Positions 48,800-60,715 are shown, numbered from the stretch's first letter. The stretch is 64,000 nucleotides of DNA from Cristatella mucedo (GCA_009760855.2 WPIO01000173.1:409501-473500); one strand, 5' to 3'. Numbers and translations: made by a program. Notes: generated by a model not told the origin, from the sequence alone.

Positions 48800-50335
48800 C
48801 CTCTCTCCCATGTCTCTCAAGGTATCCTCATCTCCCCTAATCTTCCATTCTTTTCCCCTCTTGCCCTCTGCCCCTAGCTGTCTATCCGTCTGTCTGTCTA
48901 TATCTCAGTCTGAATTAGTGAAAGAATGGAAGAGAGACAAGAGACAATACATTACTCAATCCCACCAACGTGTGGCACATTTCTTGCTCAGTCACAACAT
49001 CTTCATCGTACTATCATGTCAGACATGTTCTTTCTAGCCGTTCCGAGCTGGTACTTCTATGCTTCTGCCTTACCCTTCGTCCTGACTAGGATGTGCTTCT
49101 CAGTTTCTCTTTACTGAGTGAGATGACTACCTTACCTGTTGTCCACCTTATGCCAGCCGAATGTGGCTTTGGCTTTGAGTATTCTGTAGATGTCGCTCGT
49201 GCATAACACTAGCTTAGCCTGCGTGGCTTTGTAGATTCACAGGCGGATGCACACGTGTGCACAGATGTGTCAACCTAGAGGAACGGTGTAGGGATTTCTG
49301 AAATTGACCGGCAGCAGCAACAGGCTGAAGGAGAAAGCTGCCGACGACCAAGTAACACTGCTTCATATGACTGGTGCCTGTCCCCTAATCTTTTGTTGAT
49401 CTCTGGTTCTTGACAATCTGCTGAAAGTGATCCAATTCGGATTGATAGTCGTGGGAAGTGAGGGATCTGACTCACAACAGAGTTCACTGCAAAACAGGTT
49501 CTCTCACCGGGCAAGGCGACTTTAACAGCAGCTGTTGCTCTGCCAGAGCTAATAAAACTGCAGCTGATGCATTGTGAGATGGCTGCAGCTGAGCCGATAG
49601 TTGATTTTTAATGAGCAACAGCTGAGCACCCAAACCTGGACTGAGCCCTGGTGCAAAAGGTCAAATGCAGCCCGACACCTGTCATCAAAGGCCTGGCGAG
49701 ATGGTTGGACAATCAAGAAATCAGCAAATTCATGGTATTGCAAACTTTTTTCCGAAGGGAACTCGTTGAGGAGCTGTTGCTCCGAATTGGTGAATAGTCA
49801 ACAAGGAAGGGTCGGATCATCTTAAAGTAAACAACTCCCGTGCTAGGAGTGAAGAAGCACGGGGGGGGGGGGAGGGCAGTGCCGAGGGAGGACGACCCAG
49901 CAGGTCTCAGCCTTGGCAGGCTTTCCTCGGAGGTATGACCTGACGACAGGTACCCTTGGCTAGACAGTTGCCTCCTTCCAGGAAAGCAGTGGTGAAAGGA
50001 ATTGGCCAAATCTACCACAATTCACTCTGAACAACTGCAATCCAACTCAATCCTCATCAAGGGATGGTGGTGTGAGCACCAGCAACCTTGAGCCCTTGGC
50101 CAGTACCCTTGGCTAGCCACTTCTCTTCGTCAAAGAACCTGTGGCATGTGGGCATCAGGCCGGCTAGCATCACTGCAGCTTGGAGCCAGTGACTCTGCAG
50201 CTGAAGTGACCTATTTCTACCCAGCCATGACATGTCCTTCAGCTTCAGCTGGACTGGCTGCCTACCTCAAGATCAAGGTACGACCCTCATTGGCTTACTT
50301 CTGGAGGCCCCTGCATTTCTTCGCTCACTATTAGA
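47932..50335. other. Unassigned sequence
   Basis: A (TCTG)n/(TC)n patch lies at 48765-48806 and a 12-base G run at 49861-49872. No exon or retroelement recognised. Confidence 0.4.
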
Positions 50336-50339
50336 GGTC

Positions 50340-51180
50340 ATGCTTGCTGGTCTACCGGCCTGGGCAATAAGGCGGTTACAGTTTTGGTGCACAACTTTGG
50401 TGCAAAACTCTGCAGCTAGGCTTGTCTGTCGTGAACTTTACAGTGGCCACACCAACCAACTTCTAGCTTATCTTCTCTGCCTTCAGTGCATCAACTTCAC
50501 GTCAGCTCCACAGTCAAGTACGCCTACTTTCAGCTACACAGCGTTGCTAAAACTCGGGCTTGTTTAGGCAGCAATACCATATTGGTCCGTGCATTGGTGA
50601 CATCCCATCTCGACATCCATAACTCACTGCTTGCTTGTCTACCTGCCTGTACAATCAGGGGCCTGCAGCTTGTGCAAAACTCTGTAGCTAGGCTTGTCTA
50701 TTGTGAGCGGCTCAGTTGCCACCTCACACGATTTCTCGCTGACCTGCACTGGCTCCCAGTCAAGCAGTGCATCGACATCAAGGTTCTGTCACTAACTTTT
50801 AGGTCCCTTCATTCTTTGGCTCCAGCCTACCTATCAAATCTACTCCCCACCGGGCTAAGAATTGCACATCTCGCTAAAGCCTGGAAATCACTTCCGAATT
50901 GTGTCACGACATCCCCTGACTTGACAGCATTTAAAAAGAAACTAAAACCACATCTATTTATAACACCATTTTGTGGGTCAATGCAATTAATTCTTTACGT
51001 GCTCGTGGGGGCTGACACTGTGAATGCTGCCACTAATCATATTTGCATGCTGGCCCTGTGCATGTCACCCCTAACCATGTCAAGATTGTTGTCATTGAGC
51101 ATGCCACTGCTATTCGATCATGATTTCTTTACTGCATACGTAAAGTTCCTAGAAAAAGATTAAGTTATTGGAGGCCAATA
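50340..51180 (+). mobile_element. LINE family A copy, RT C-terminal region readable
   Basis: Plus strand, long open stretch: [54 protein letters not shown], then LALCMSPLTMSRLLS. Internal duplication of the [13 protein letters not shown] part at about 50380-50440. The tail is degraded. Confidence 0.88.
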
Positions 51181-51289
51181 TACAGTTTTTGATATTGTTA
51201 TTATCATTAAGCTATGCGATGATACAAAACTGAACTTTTCATCATTCTGAGTGCAGAGCCGGCCTAATGAACCCTGGACTCTTCATTGA

Positions 51290-51405
51290 AAATGCAACCA
51301 CTAGCCATTCGATCATGCTTCTTTTGCAGTAGATCTGAAGTGCCTAGAACGAGATTGAGTTCTCTGGCGGCTAAAATAAATATATTATTATAATTATTAT
51401 TATTG
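51290..51405 (+). mobile_element. LINE family A tail-only copy
   Basis: CATTCGATCATGCTTCTTTT, GCAGTAGATCTGAAGTGCC, GAGATTGAGTTCTCTGGCGG and (ATT)n. Confidence 0.75.
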
Positions 51406-51409
51406 GCAT

Positions 51410-52200
51410 TGACGCTATTAGACTTTGAGAACATCGATAAGCACCTGTTATCATTGGAGGGGCCAGGATTCTGTCAGCAAAGAAGGGGCATGACCTTGCC
51501 CTTCCGAGGTGCAGCAAATCGTAGGATTGCTTTTAAGAGAGCCTGCAGGCAACCGAGGCACTTTCAAGTCGGAGTTCTGCCCCAATTCGCTATGCCTAGT
51601 ATCATGAGTGAGGTTAGAATTTCTATGACCGTCCAGTACTTCAAAACTTCAGTCAAAAATAATTCAAAAATTTACATATCACTGAAAAACGGTTCAGCAT
51701 AGTTGCAACTAGCTCATTTACTTTTTTTGCTACCCCCTCATGGCCTCGGGTCCCCTCTGCATTAGAAATTAGCCGGTATTTTTCAGTATGCTTTTAATTG
51801 TTCACCTATGCTTCGGTGTAGGAAACCAAAATTTGATTCTCAAAAGTGAAAAAAAACTTGCACTTGCTTTACAGGTCATAGCTCAGGGAACTGCCAACAT
51901 TTCTGGGTGCAGTAAGTTTTACCGTCTACTCAGGTGGAATAAATTTTGCCTCGTTCGCTTGTTTTCAGCCGTCCTTTGCTGCTGTGCTCCTGTAATGACT
52001 ACTTGCTTGTCTTATGTTACAGCAGCCATGTTTGTTTGCAGCTACTTTGTTATGGCATGCAGCAAATAAAGGCAGTTGGCTGCCGAGCACCCACTGAAAG
52101 CTGATTAAGCTTACGGTGTTTTATAAAAAGAACTTATTCAGGAAAATCACTTTCATATAGTGGTAAAAGATACCCGTATGGCTATCACTTGCTGGTAGAT
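51410..52200. other. Unassigned sequence
   Basis: Nothing recognised. Confidence 0.35.
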
Positions 52201-52204
52201 GACG

Positions 52205-52310
52205 ATCATATAAGATCACCAGTGGCAGGATATAAGATCACCAGTGGCAGGACTCGACCCGTGACCTATTTCTTGAAGTACCTGAACCTTACCCACGGGC
52301 AAATAGAAAA
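52205..52310 (-). mobile_element. SINE family C fragment with a short tandem duplication
   Basis: Reversed B box GGACTCGACCCGTGACC and A-box-like ACCTTACCCACGGGC. A unit of about 22 bp (TATAAGATCACCAGTGGCAG) is repeated once just before it. Confidence 0.55.
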
Positions 52311-52385
52311 CTTTGCTGCATAAAATCCTTTCAAATCATCACAGCTTTTTGGCGCTACTGATCGAAATGTAAATCACATCTGCAC

Positions 52386-52554
<169 letters not shown>

Positions 52555-52624
52555 AACGTAAGAGGTATATGAATCTATACAGTTTTTCTAAAAATTGAAG
52601 GGCATTTTGCTGAGGTGTACTGCG

Positions 52625-52995
52625 AGCTGCTCTATTCCTCAGCTTAAATACCGTTGGCAACAGAAGCTTTAGCTCTATAAGCTTTAGCCCTAGACTGTGG
52701 AACTCGCTTTCACAATTCTTACGCAACGACAACTACTCTCCTACTGCCGACTATGGCGTATCCTTTTCAGCGGTCCTGAACTGCCGCTTCCCTGCTACTC
52801 ACTACCTCAACTGCTCTAATGACTCTGCTATGCTTCCCACTTTCTGATTGTTTCATGAGATGAAGTCTGTTGGCTACCAAATGCGTACCGAAAGCCGCTT
52901 AGGCTATAAGTTGGCTATACAAAACTCTCCTGCGTAACACCCACATAATTTTTGTGGCGTTGTGGAGTTACAGACGGAGATACATTACATTACAC
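52625..52995 (+). mobile_element. LINE family B 3' part
   Basis: CAACAGAAGCTTTAGCTC, GACTGTGGAACTCGCTTTC, AAGTCTGTTGGCTACCAAAT, AAACTCTCCTGCGTAACACC, and the ACATTACATTACA tail. Confidence 0.9.
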
Positions 52996-52999
52996 GATT

Positions 53000-54228
53000 G
53001 AATACGGCTGGCAATGTTTTGACTTCCCGATCGGCAGAAATGCTGGCTCCCGTCACCGGAAGTAGCTGCAGCCAGAGGAATTAGCTGCAGCTTGAGCACT
53101 AGAGTAGCTGCTTGACCCTCGGTGGACAGAAAGAGGTAGCAGGGTGATTCTCCGAATTCCTCCTAGGTAACGCAGAACGGATTAGGAACGCCATCTCCTC
53201 ACGATCGCTCAAGCCTGACCTTGACCTCACGCCCTACTTGTATTCTCCTCTCCTCCTCCTTCATGCCAGCATCGATTGAATTCTTCACGTGATACGTCTC
53301 GCATGATATAAGGATCGCGAGTGACCTAGACTATCTCTGAACAGTTCCCCTGAAACTTGATGCACAGAGCTTTTTGGCTCACCATAGAAAGCATTGTAGA
53401 CAAACATGTCCCTGGTTATCGATGACGTGCCTTTCCCTCTGTAAAAGCAAATATCGTCAGGCCATTTATTAAAAATCCAACACTAGATCGCGAAAGTACA
53501 AGTAGCTTTCGTTTAATCTGTCGTCTGTAAGTCCTATCCAAGGTATTTAGAAAACTAGTGGCCCAGCGAATGAATGATTGCATCCCTTTATTACATCTTG
53601 CTAGGTAGTACCAGATGACTTGCACCACTTACTTGCCACCACTTGCAATACATTTTTACCATTTAAATACTGACTTAAGATGCACTTGTTTGCGGCTCAG
53701 CTTTCCGGTCGCTCAAGAGAACCTGACGTTTCTATTCCCACGTAAATCGAGTGCTGCGTAAACCCGTGAGTGATCCAGCGCTTGCCACCAGCCAGGGACT
53801 CTAATAAACAGTGACCTCGAGTGTCTTCTTGTGTTCTTTGATGTGCCTAGATAAGGCTTGGTAATTACAGGACTGGCCAAGCGAAGATTTCATATGGCGC
53901 TTTGTCTATTTGTCACTTTGAAGTCAGAGATAGCAGAATATTAGATAGATTCAGGATATCCGCGAGGCGTCACCCAGCGGTCACCAACCCAGGCTACCGG
54001 CGCTGATTCCTGAGAATCATAAACTACAATAGCATGTTATGCGGCAGAGTTGTCGCAAAATCTTTCCAACCGGTCGGCTGAATGGTTTGTGGACTAACAA
54101 CGTAAAGGTCGGCATAATGAGTCCCTGGATCGCATGTGCTCAACTAAGCTCAGGATGAAACGCGGAAACTGCGGAGCAGCAACTCCAGTGGTTTAAAGGC
54201 TGGCTCAGCAATACGTCACCATTCAGCT
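53000..54228. other. Unassigned sequence
   Basis: Nothing recognised before the GC-rich island. Confidence 0.35.
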
Positions 54229-55268
54229 CGGCATGCCAAACAGAACCCCCCCCCTACCCTGAACCGGACGACGCCCTTCAGCCGCTCGAGGCGAAGAGAC
54301 GGATGCCAGAGAGAGCGATGCGAGACGCCCTGGCGAGCTCTTCAGAGCCACCATCGCCCGTCCAAATACCCCGGACGCTTTCCTAGGAAGCCGCGCTTGC
54401 GGCCGCGTCGCGCCGGCGGCGGAGCGCCGAACCGGCGTGACCCCTTCCGCGCCCAGACGAGCGCCGCTGGCGGGGGGGGGGGTGCCACACATCGCTGCCC
54501 TGTCGCTGCTGATGCGAGGCTAGAACGAGACGAGACCGCACCCTTCGGGCGCCGGCAGGCGGCATTGCCGCCTGCTGCGGCCTAGAATGGCGGCGACGGG
54601 CCAAACAATTTTCGCCGCCGCCGCCGTCGGTAAAGAGACTCCTCGGAACTCGAGCTTGCTGCTGCACGCAGGCGTCTGCGTGCCGCCGCCGCCGCGCGAG
54701 CTCGTATGAGAGAACTGTGGACGGATCGCCGAGTGTTCGGCGGCGACCGGCCGCTGAGAGTGGGTTGAGCCGCGAAATTTCGTGCGGCTACGGGACTGGA
54801 CTGCCTGCGGCGGCGGCTCCTCTAGCTGAGCGAAAGCGAAGCGCAGCTCGCTGCACTAAATGCTCTCAGCCGGTCTGGTGGTTCACGCCCTCCGGCGGTG
54901 GCGGCGGCCGAGCCCGCTGACTGAGCTCGCGCGCCGAGTTAGTTAGCGGCGCTGACCAGTCTCGCGGGCCCACGCAGACTGACCGCAGCCGCGGGCCCGC
55001 CGCCGCCGCTGCCGCCGCCGCTCCCGCAATCGGCGGCAGCCAGAGCGCGCGCCCGCACGATACCATCGACGAGAGAAAGCGAGAGAAAGCCGGCGCTACT
55101 ATCTTAGCCGGGTCCTCCGCACTCGCGCTCGTATTTGCTCGGTCTGCCGACTTTCACTCGTAAGACTGAATTCGATTAGCGCTCACAAAAGCGCATCGGC
55201 GAAGGCGCGCGCGATAGTCGAAGTTTAGCACAAAGAGGAGATTAATTTCTATTAAGTGCTACCCGCGG

Positions 55269-55301
55269 TCACGCGGCGCCGCGTCCCGCGGCGCCGCGTG
55301 A
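55269..55301. repeat. Perfect 15-bp GC-rich hairpin
   Basis: Arms 55269-55283 (TCACGCGGCGCCGCG) and 55287-55301 are exact reverse complements with a 3-base loop, inside the CpG island. Confidence 0.95.
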
Positions 55302-55938
55302 GCCACTAAAAGCGGCCGGCCTCCCGAGAGCGAGGTAGGAAATGGCGCTGGGCACCTTCAGGGGAGCGAGGGCCGATGCCTGCGCCGGCCGTCGGTCCAG
55401 CCGCCGCCGCCGCCGCCGCCGCAATGCGCCGCCGACTACGCGGCCGCTGGGCGCAGGGCATCGGCGCGCGAGCAGGGGCCCAGCACGCGCTCGCGTGACG
55501 AGCGCGCTGCCACCCGGTCGCTCGGCCGCTCGCTCGCTCGCCGAGGCAGCAGCCGACGTGCCCGTAGCTGCGGCGCTGCTGTCTTTGGATGGGGCGCCTG
55601 CGCTCGCGGAATTCTGAAGCGGCGGGCGCGAGCGAGCGAGCGAGCGATCGAGTGCAGCCAAGCGATCGATTGGTCAGTGAATCGCGATCGAGCGATCGAA
55701 GTCGCGATCGATCACTGCAATCCGATCGCTAGAGACTCTCGGCTCGCTCTCACAGCCTGACCGACCGACTCGCAGACCGAGATCGGCGTCGCCGCCGCGA
55801 AAGCGAGAGAAGCGGGGGGGGGGGGATGACTCGACGCGACTGCCAACGATGGCCGGCCGGCCGGCCGCGCCACTCCGACGACAGCTGCGGCCGCCACTTC
55901 GACGAGCTCGCGCGCGCCGGCCGCGAGCGAGCGCTCAC

Positions 55939-56173
55939 CCATCTCCTCGAGACTCTTGAGGCTGCGGTGTCGGGGCACGATGTTCTTCAAGCCCAGGCTC
56001 TCGTCGTCGCCTCGCAGCGACGAGGACGACCGCTTGAGGGCGCTCTGCTTCGGCTCGTCGTTGCCGTTCTCGTCGCGCGGCGCCGACGTCGATAGTGACG
56101 ACGGCGACGACGAAGGCGGCGGCGGCGTATGCTCGATCACCACAGGTGCGCGCCGCGACGCTTCGTCTTTCAT
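55939..56173 (-). CDS. Candidate alternative first coding exon (78 residues plus one base)
   Basis: Starts MKDEASRRAPVVIEHTPPPP, continues through a Ser-rich part, KQSALKRSSSSLR, NIVPRHR and ends SLKSLEEM plus one base at donor GTGAGC. The composition is non-repetitive and unlike the Ala/Arg-rich shadow frames of the island. Its phase-1 end matches septin exon 2, giving a 588-residue isoform; the same strand and lack of other recognisable downstream exons support this. RSSSSLR and RHRSLKS resemble basophilic kinase sites. It could equally start an unrelated minus-strand gene whose later exons I did not recognise. Confidence 0.5.
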
Positions 56174-57199
56174 TGCCTCGCCGCGACGGGGCGAGCGTCG
56201 CGCGGCTTCCGCGGGCGACGGATCGCCGCTTCGTCGCGGGCGCTCGCGATCGGAGGCGGCGGCGGCGGTGGCGATGGCGGCGGACCGGGGGACGGTGGCG
56301 TGCTGGACGCTCGGAGACGAGAAGGCGTGTGCGGCTCGGCGGCGACAGACCCACGTGGGGGGCAGCGGACGACGGCCCGCGGCAGCGGCCTTGCCCTCGA
56401 CGCACCGCCGGTGCCCGCCGGCGTCGCTGACAGCGGCCCGCCTCCTCGCTTCCGGGACTAGGGGGCGCGCGCGCGCGCGGGCGATCCGCCCTCCTTCAAT
56501 TCTTGCCTAATGAGATGAGCTCTCGCGTTTCTCGATTAGTACGCCGCTTAAGAACAGCCGCCGACGGTAATTGCGCTCCATTATTCCGTCGGCAATCGCG
56601 AACTCGGTGCGTCGACGCGCACCTGCGACTGCTGCATAGAAATGTAGCCGCGGCCGACGTCGAGCGAGAAAGGAAAACAGGCGACGCGCCCGCCGCCTCT
56701 GCTGCCGCGGCGCTGTCTTCCGGGGCACAATGCCGCCGCGCTCGGCCGGCGCGTTGCGCCGTTCGCACAGCGCCGCCTCGCCAGATACCGGCCTGCCCGA
56801 CGGCGCTCCGACGGCGGCGGCGGCTGGACGGTCGAGGGGTCGAGGCGTGCGGTCGGCAGCTGTCGCCGGCGGAAGCGCGCGAGAATGACTAGGCGCAGAG
56901 TTTGCCTCGCCCCGTCTGGCCCTCGTCGGGGCTGCCGCCGTCGCCGCCGCCGCGCGGACAGACGGCTACGACGGTCACCGCTCCGCGGCCCACAGAACCT
57001 GCACATGACGAACGTGGCGAGATTTCGCGAGATACGCCGCAGCCGCAGGCGGCGGCGTAGCGCCCAGTTGGCGTCACCTTGCTGAAGCAGCTCGGAATTG
57101 GTTTCCTCCAGTGCGCGTCACCATCTGTCAGAGCTGCCAATGCCACCGCGTTGCTGTGGCGGCATGGCAGAAGCTGCCAATGCCGATTGCTGCCCGTGA

Positions 57200-57875
57200 G
57201 AAACCGAACTTGACTATTAATAATAGTAATAATACATGATAAAAATACGCTTGCATAGCGCCCAGAGAGAACCGAGTCTCTTTCTATGTCAGCGGTTCTC
57301 AAACTGTGGGTCGCGACCCCTTTGGGGGTCAAATGAACCTTTCACAAGTGTCGCTTAAGACCATCGGAAAGGCATTCCCACATTTTGCACACAATAGTTT
57401 TACTGTTGGAGGTCGCCACAACACCAGGAACTGTATGAAAGGGTCGCGGTATTAGGAAGGTTGAGAACAACTGTTCTAGGTATCATGCAGATTCTGTAAA
57501 GAAAGCGTGACGAAATGATTAGCGGTAGCATTCGGAACGTGATAGAGCGCACCGTTGTTTGGTGTAACGTGTATGTAGATATGGATAATAGTAGCAGGCC
57601 TAGTGTAAGCCCGCATACGCACGCAAAGAACGAACAAATCCCGAGGAAGAAGTAATGCTATAATACTCAGGTGTGTTTTAAGCTTCCTTAAATTTCGTCA
57701 TGTGTGAGGATGTCGTGACTTCAGTCGGAAGAGAGTTCTACGCTTTGAGAGCATATGAACTAAAAACTCGATCTCCAAAGGTTTTGAGGTTCGGATGTGA
57801 TATAGCTAAGCTATATGAGTCAGAACAGCGAATTGTACAATGCTTGTCCTGGCGGTGTAGTGGTAATAATAATAG
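57200..57875 (-). mobile_element. LINE family A copy carrying a hAT insertion
   Basis: Reversed tail ATAGCGCCCAGAGAGAACC, GAGTCTCTTTCTA, then after the insertion CATGCAGATTCTGTAAAG and the body to GTTTTGAGGTTCGG. Interrupted at 57290-57473. Confidence 0.8.
57290..57473. mobile_element. SPIN/URR1-like non-autonomous hAT element, 184 bp
   Basis: Begins CAGCGGTTCTCAAACTGTGG, has the GGTCGCGACCCCTTTGGGGG palindrome and GACCATCGGAAAGG, and ends GGTTGAGAACAACTG, an imperfect inverted copy of the start. Flanked by TTCTATGT (57282-57289) and TTCTAGGT (57474-57481), an 8-bp target duplication with one change, as expected for hAT transposons. From memory of the families, both ends and internal blocks follow the SPIN/URR1 Charlie-type elements of vertebrates. 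It encodes no transposase. Confidence 0.9.
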
Positions 57876-57884
57876 TTATTTTTA

Positions 57885-58440
57885 TGATAGACTTGATAAA
57901 GCACCCTCAGAGAACATAATCTCTTTCTGGGCACTTGAAATTTGCTGTAAAGGAAGCACGACCGAATGGTTAGTGGTAGCATGCTCGATAAACAACAAGA
58001 ATAATATGGTTAGGGGTAATATGTACAGGGTCGGCATGTAAGTACGCTTGGTGGCAGCATGCAACAGTGTCAGCACGAATAAGCACATAAAAGACGAATC
58101 ACACGGGACCCACTAAATGCTGCCATAAATAGATGCGCTTTTAGTTTCTTTTTAAATGTGGACAAGTCAGTAGATATCGGGACGCAGGTCGGGAGTGAGC
58201 TCGATGCTTTGGGAGCGTACGAACTCAAGTCTCCAAAGGATTTGAGGTTTGTACGAGGTATAGTTAAACAGTTAGATGCCGAAAAGCGGATCGTACGGTG
58301 GTGCCTGGCGGGGATGTAGACCTGAGAGGGAGGCTGGAGCCAAAGAATGAGGGGGGACCTAGAGGTAAGTGACAGAACCTTAAAGTCGGTGCGTTGCTCG
58401 ACTGAGGGCCAGTGCAGGTCGGCGAGTAGTTCTGCTAGGT
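57885..58440 (-). mobile_element. LINE family A 3' part
   Basis: Reversed: ACTTGATAAAGCACCCTCAG, GCATGCTCGATAAACAACAA, AATCACACGGGACCCAC, GGTTTGTACGAGGTATAG, GGCCAGTGCAGGTCGGC. Confidence 0.88.
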
Positions 58441-58444
58441 AACG

Positions 58445-58955
58445 TGGAACAGTTGACTGACAGCGGCAGAGGGCTGGTCGCTGCAGCTGTATTCGTGACG
58501 CACTGTCGCCGCGGCACCTGAAAAATCCTACGGCAAGGAAGAAAGCTCTTTATTGAGTCAATCAAGAGACTCGGCTCGTATTTTGACGACCGCGCTGCCG
58601 GCGACCGGCTGGGCGCTGCGGTTAATTGCGGCGGCGATAACTTTGATTTCTCCTCGAAGCTCGTCTACGGCGCCCGCCAGCCGTGCGGGATCGAGCACCT
58701 CGCACGGACGTCGCCCCGTCGACGTCCGTGCGAGGCGCTCGCCCGTGGCAGGCAAAGGCCGCGACGCAGAGTCCGGCGGCGCAGCATGTTCTCGGCCGCT
58801 GGCCGAAGGCGGCGCGCACGCAGCGAAGACGGCGGGGGGGGGGTGGGTGGGAAGGCGCGATCTATGCTATCTACGAGGGGCGCGATCTAAGCGACCGAGC
58901 GGCAAGATCGAGCGACTTCCGCAGACTTCCTGCGAGTTTGCACCCGGAAGCTCCG
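58445..58955. other. GC-rich unassigned stretch between LINE copies
   Basis: CpG-rich. It may be the 5' region of the plus-strand LINE that follows, but no conserved motif confirms this. It contains a hairpin (58693-58740) and a G run at about 58831-58839. Confidence 0.35.
58693..58740. repeat. GC-rich hairpin, about 21-bp arms
   Basis: CCTCGCACGGACGTCG (58698-58713) pairs exactly with 58720-58735 across a 6-base loop; pairing continues four more bases outward after one mismatch. Confidence 0.93.
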
Positions 58956-59131
58956 GAAAAGCTGGGGACTCTTTCTCTTTTACTAGAACACTTAAGTCCT
59001 GCCAGTCTGACCCAAAACAGATTTGTGAGGCGATGAACGAATTGATTGCCAACCCTTGAGAGGTCTCACTCCCACGATCCCAGTAGCGACTCGGCCGACA
59101 AGCTCTCAGCTTTCTTCATGGAAGAAATTGC

Positions 59132-59186
59132 ACGTATATTACCTACGTATATTACCTACGTATATTACCTACCACGTATATTACCT
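59132..59186. repeat. 13-bp tandem repeat, 4 copies
   Basis: ACGTATATTACCT repeats at 59132, 59145, 59158 and, after a 3-base spacer, 59174. It lies within the LINE coding remnant. Confidence 0.92.
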
Positions 59187-59344
59187 CCGCAATGTACCCT
59201 CCGACTAAGGCAATTGTTGCAACACACGACCTTGCTTAAGAGATTTTCCAAGGTTTCTGCAGGCGATGTTGCAAGCTTAATAAAGAGTAGTAAAAAGTGT
59301 TTGTATCCTGACGACTCTATGCCAGCCTCTCTGTGGTCTTATAG

Positions 59345-59445
59345 TGATAGCAGTTATAATGCACTCGATAAAGCGCCCTCAGAGAACTCAATCTCTTTGT
59401 AGGCGCTTTACATTTGCTGCATAGGAAAACTCGATTGAGTGGCCA
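59345..59445 (-). mobile_element. LINE family A tail-only copy nested in a LINE
   Basis: ATGCACTCGATAAAGCGCCC, AGAACTCAATCTCTTTGTAG, GCGCTTTACATTTGCTGC. It interrupts the plus-strand RT remnant. Confidence 0.8.
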
Positions 59446-60715
59446 GTCCTATCATGGTTGATAGCCAAGCTTCACTTGCAGTCAATCTTAGTCCGACCAT
59501 ACCTGAGATTCATTATGCTCGCCCAGGTCACGGAGTGACACCCAAGTCCTTCAAATTGGCCATCGTTCGACCGATATTTGAAGAGCCTGGATTAGAGATA
59601 ATTAGAGATAATAATAATTAGAGATAATAGCAACTATCCCCCACTTTCTCTTGCTCCTTTTAGTGTCACAGTCTCTTGAAAAGGTCGTCGGTGATAGATG
59701 CTCAAATAAAATTTCAGTTTAGATTCAAGCAACACCGCTCGAGTGAAACTGAGCTACTCTCTGTAACCATTGACATTCTACACCATGATTTCTTATGGAA
59801 AAAACAAGTGTGTCTCAGAAACTGGAAAGGCTATCGCTTAAAGTCGGCTCCACCAGAAAGTTTCTTGTTGCACCAGCACGTAATTTAGGTGTCCTGTTCC
59901 AAGGTGGCCTATCAATAGAGCGACACATGTGCTCTACATTAAAATCTGCCTTCTTTCAGCTGCATAAAGTTTTTAAAATTCGGGATTAATTAGACAAGGA
60001 TACTGCATATCAATTTGTCCTCGCATTTGTAATATCCCGCCTTAACTTCTGCAACTCACTGCTTGCTGGTCTACCGGCGTGTGCAATCAGCCACTTACAG
60101 TTTTCGAAAAACTCTGCACCCAGGATTTTCTGTCACGATCATTGCAGTGGCCACATCTCAACACTTCTCGCCGAGCTGGACTGCCTCCCAATCGAGGAGC
60201 GTATCGACTTCAAGGTTCTGTCACTTACTTATAGATTCCTGCATTCTCTGGGTCTAGCCTACCTTTCAAAACTACTCCCGCACCATGCCAAGCAACGTAC
60301 CACTGCCTATTCTGACTCAAATAGTTTAGCCATACCTTATCCGAATCTCAAAACCTATGCAGACCGAGCCTTTAGTTCGTATGCTCGCAAAGCCTTGAAC
60401 TCATTCCCGAATGACGTCACGATATCTCTGACGTGACATTGAATAAGAAGCTTAAAAAACTTCTGCTTATTATAGCATGTAGAGGTCCTTGTGATTCGTC
60501 CTTTGTGAGCTTTTGGATGTTGACACTGTGCCTGCTGCTTCTAACCATATCTACATGTTGACCCTATGCATGTCACATCTAAGAATGCGATGCTTGATGA
60601 CATTGCAAATGTTACCATTAATCATCCGGTCAAATTTTTCTTTACAAAATCTATAAAATGCCTAAAAAAAGATTCCGCCTTGAGGGTGCTATGGAAATGT
60701 GTTATCATTAGTATT

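Larger units (their letters stand above)
54230..57080. promoter_or_regulatory. CpG-rich island around the alternative first exon
   Basis: A stretch of nearly 3 kb much richer in G, C and CpG than its surroundings, with many GCC/CGG triplet runs, G-runs at 54472-54482 and 55814-55825, and GATCGA clusters near 55640-55730. It brackets the candidate exon 55939-56173, so a promoter is likely above 56173 on the minus strand. Many long ORFs here are GC-bias artefacts. Confidence 0.55.
58960..60715 (+). mobile_element. LINE family A-like, degenerate, with upstream RT region
   Basis: The only A-type copy showing the region before the RT: KSCQSDPKQICEAMNELIAN and SADKLSAFFMEEIARI, then FSKVSAGDVASLIKSSKKC. 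RT start: FKLAIVRPIFEEPGLE and FKQHRSSETELLSVTIDILH. After about 59790 it jumps to the C-terminal part ([10 protein letters not shown]-like, then the degraded tail to 60715), so an internal deletion is likely. Interrupted by an A tail at 59345-59445. Confidence 0.8.

Noticed and set aside
54223-57332. Numerous Ala/Arg/Pro-rich frames on both strands of the CpG island
   Set aside because: Long frames are expected by chance at this GC content. Only 55939-56173 has non-repetitive composition, a start context and a clean donor.
58553-59059. 168-codon plus-strand ORF as a gene
   Set aside because: The first part is GC-biased and unrecognised; the last 30 codons are the LINE pre-RT region. Treated as retroelement-related.
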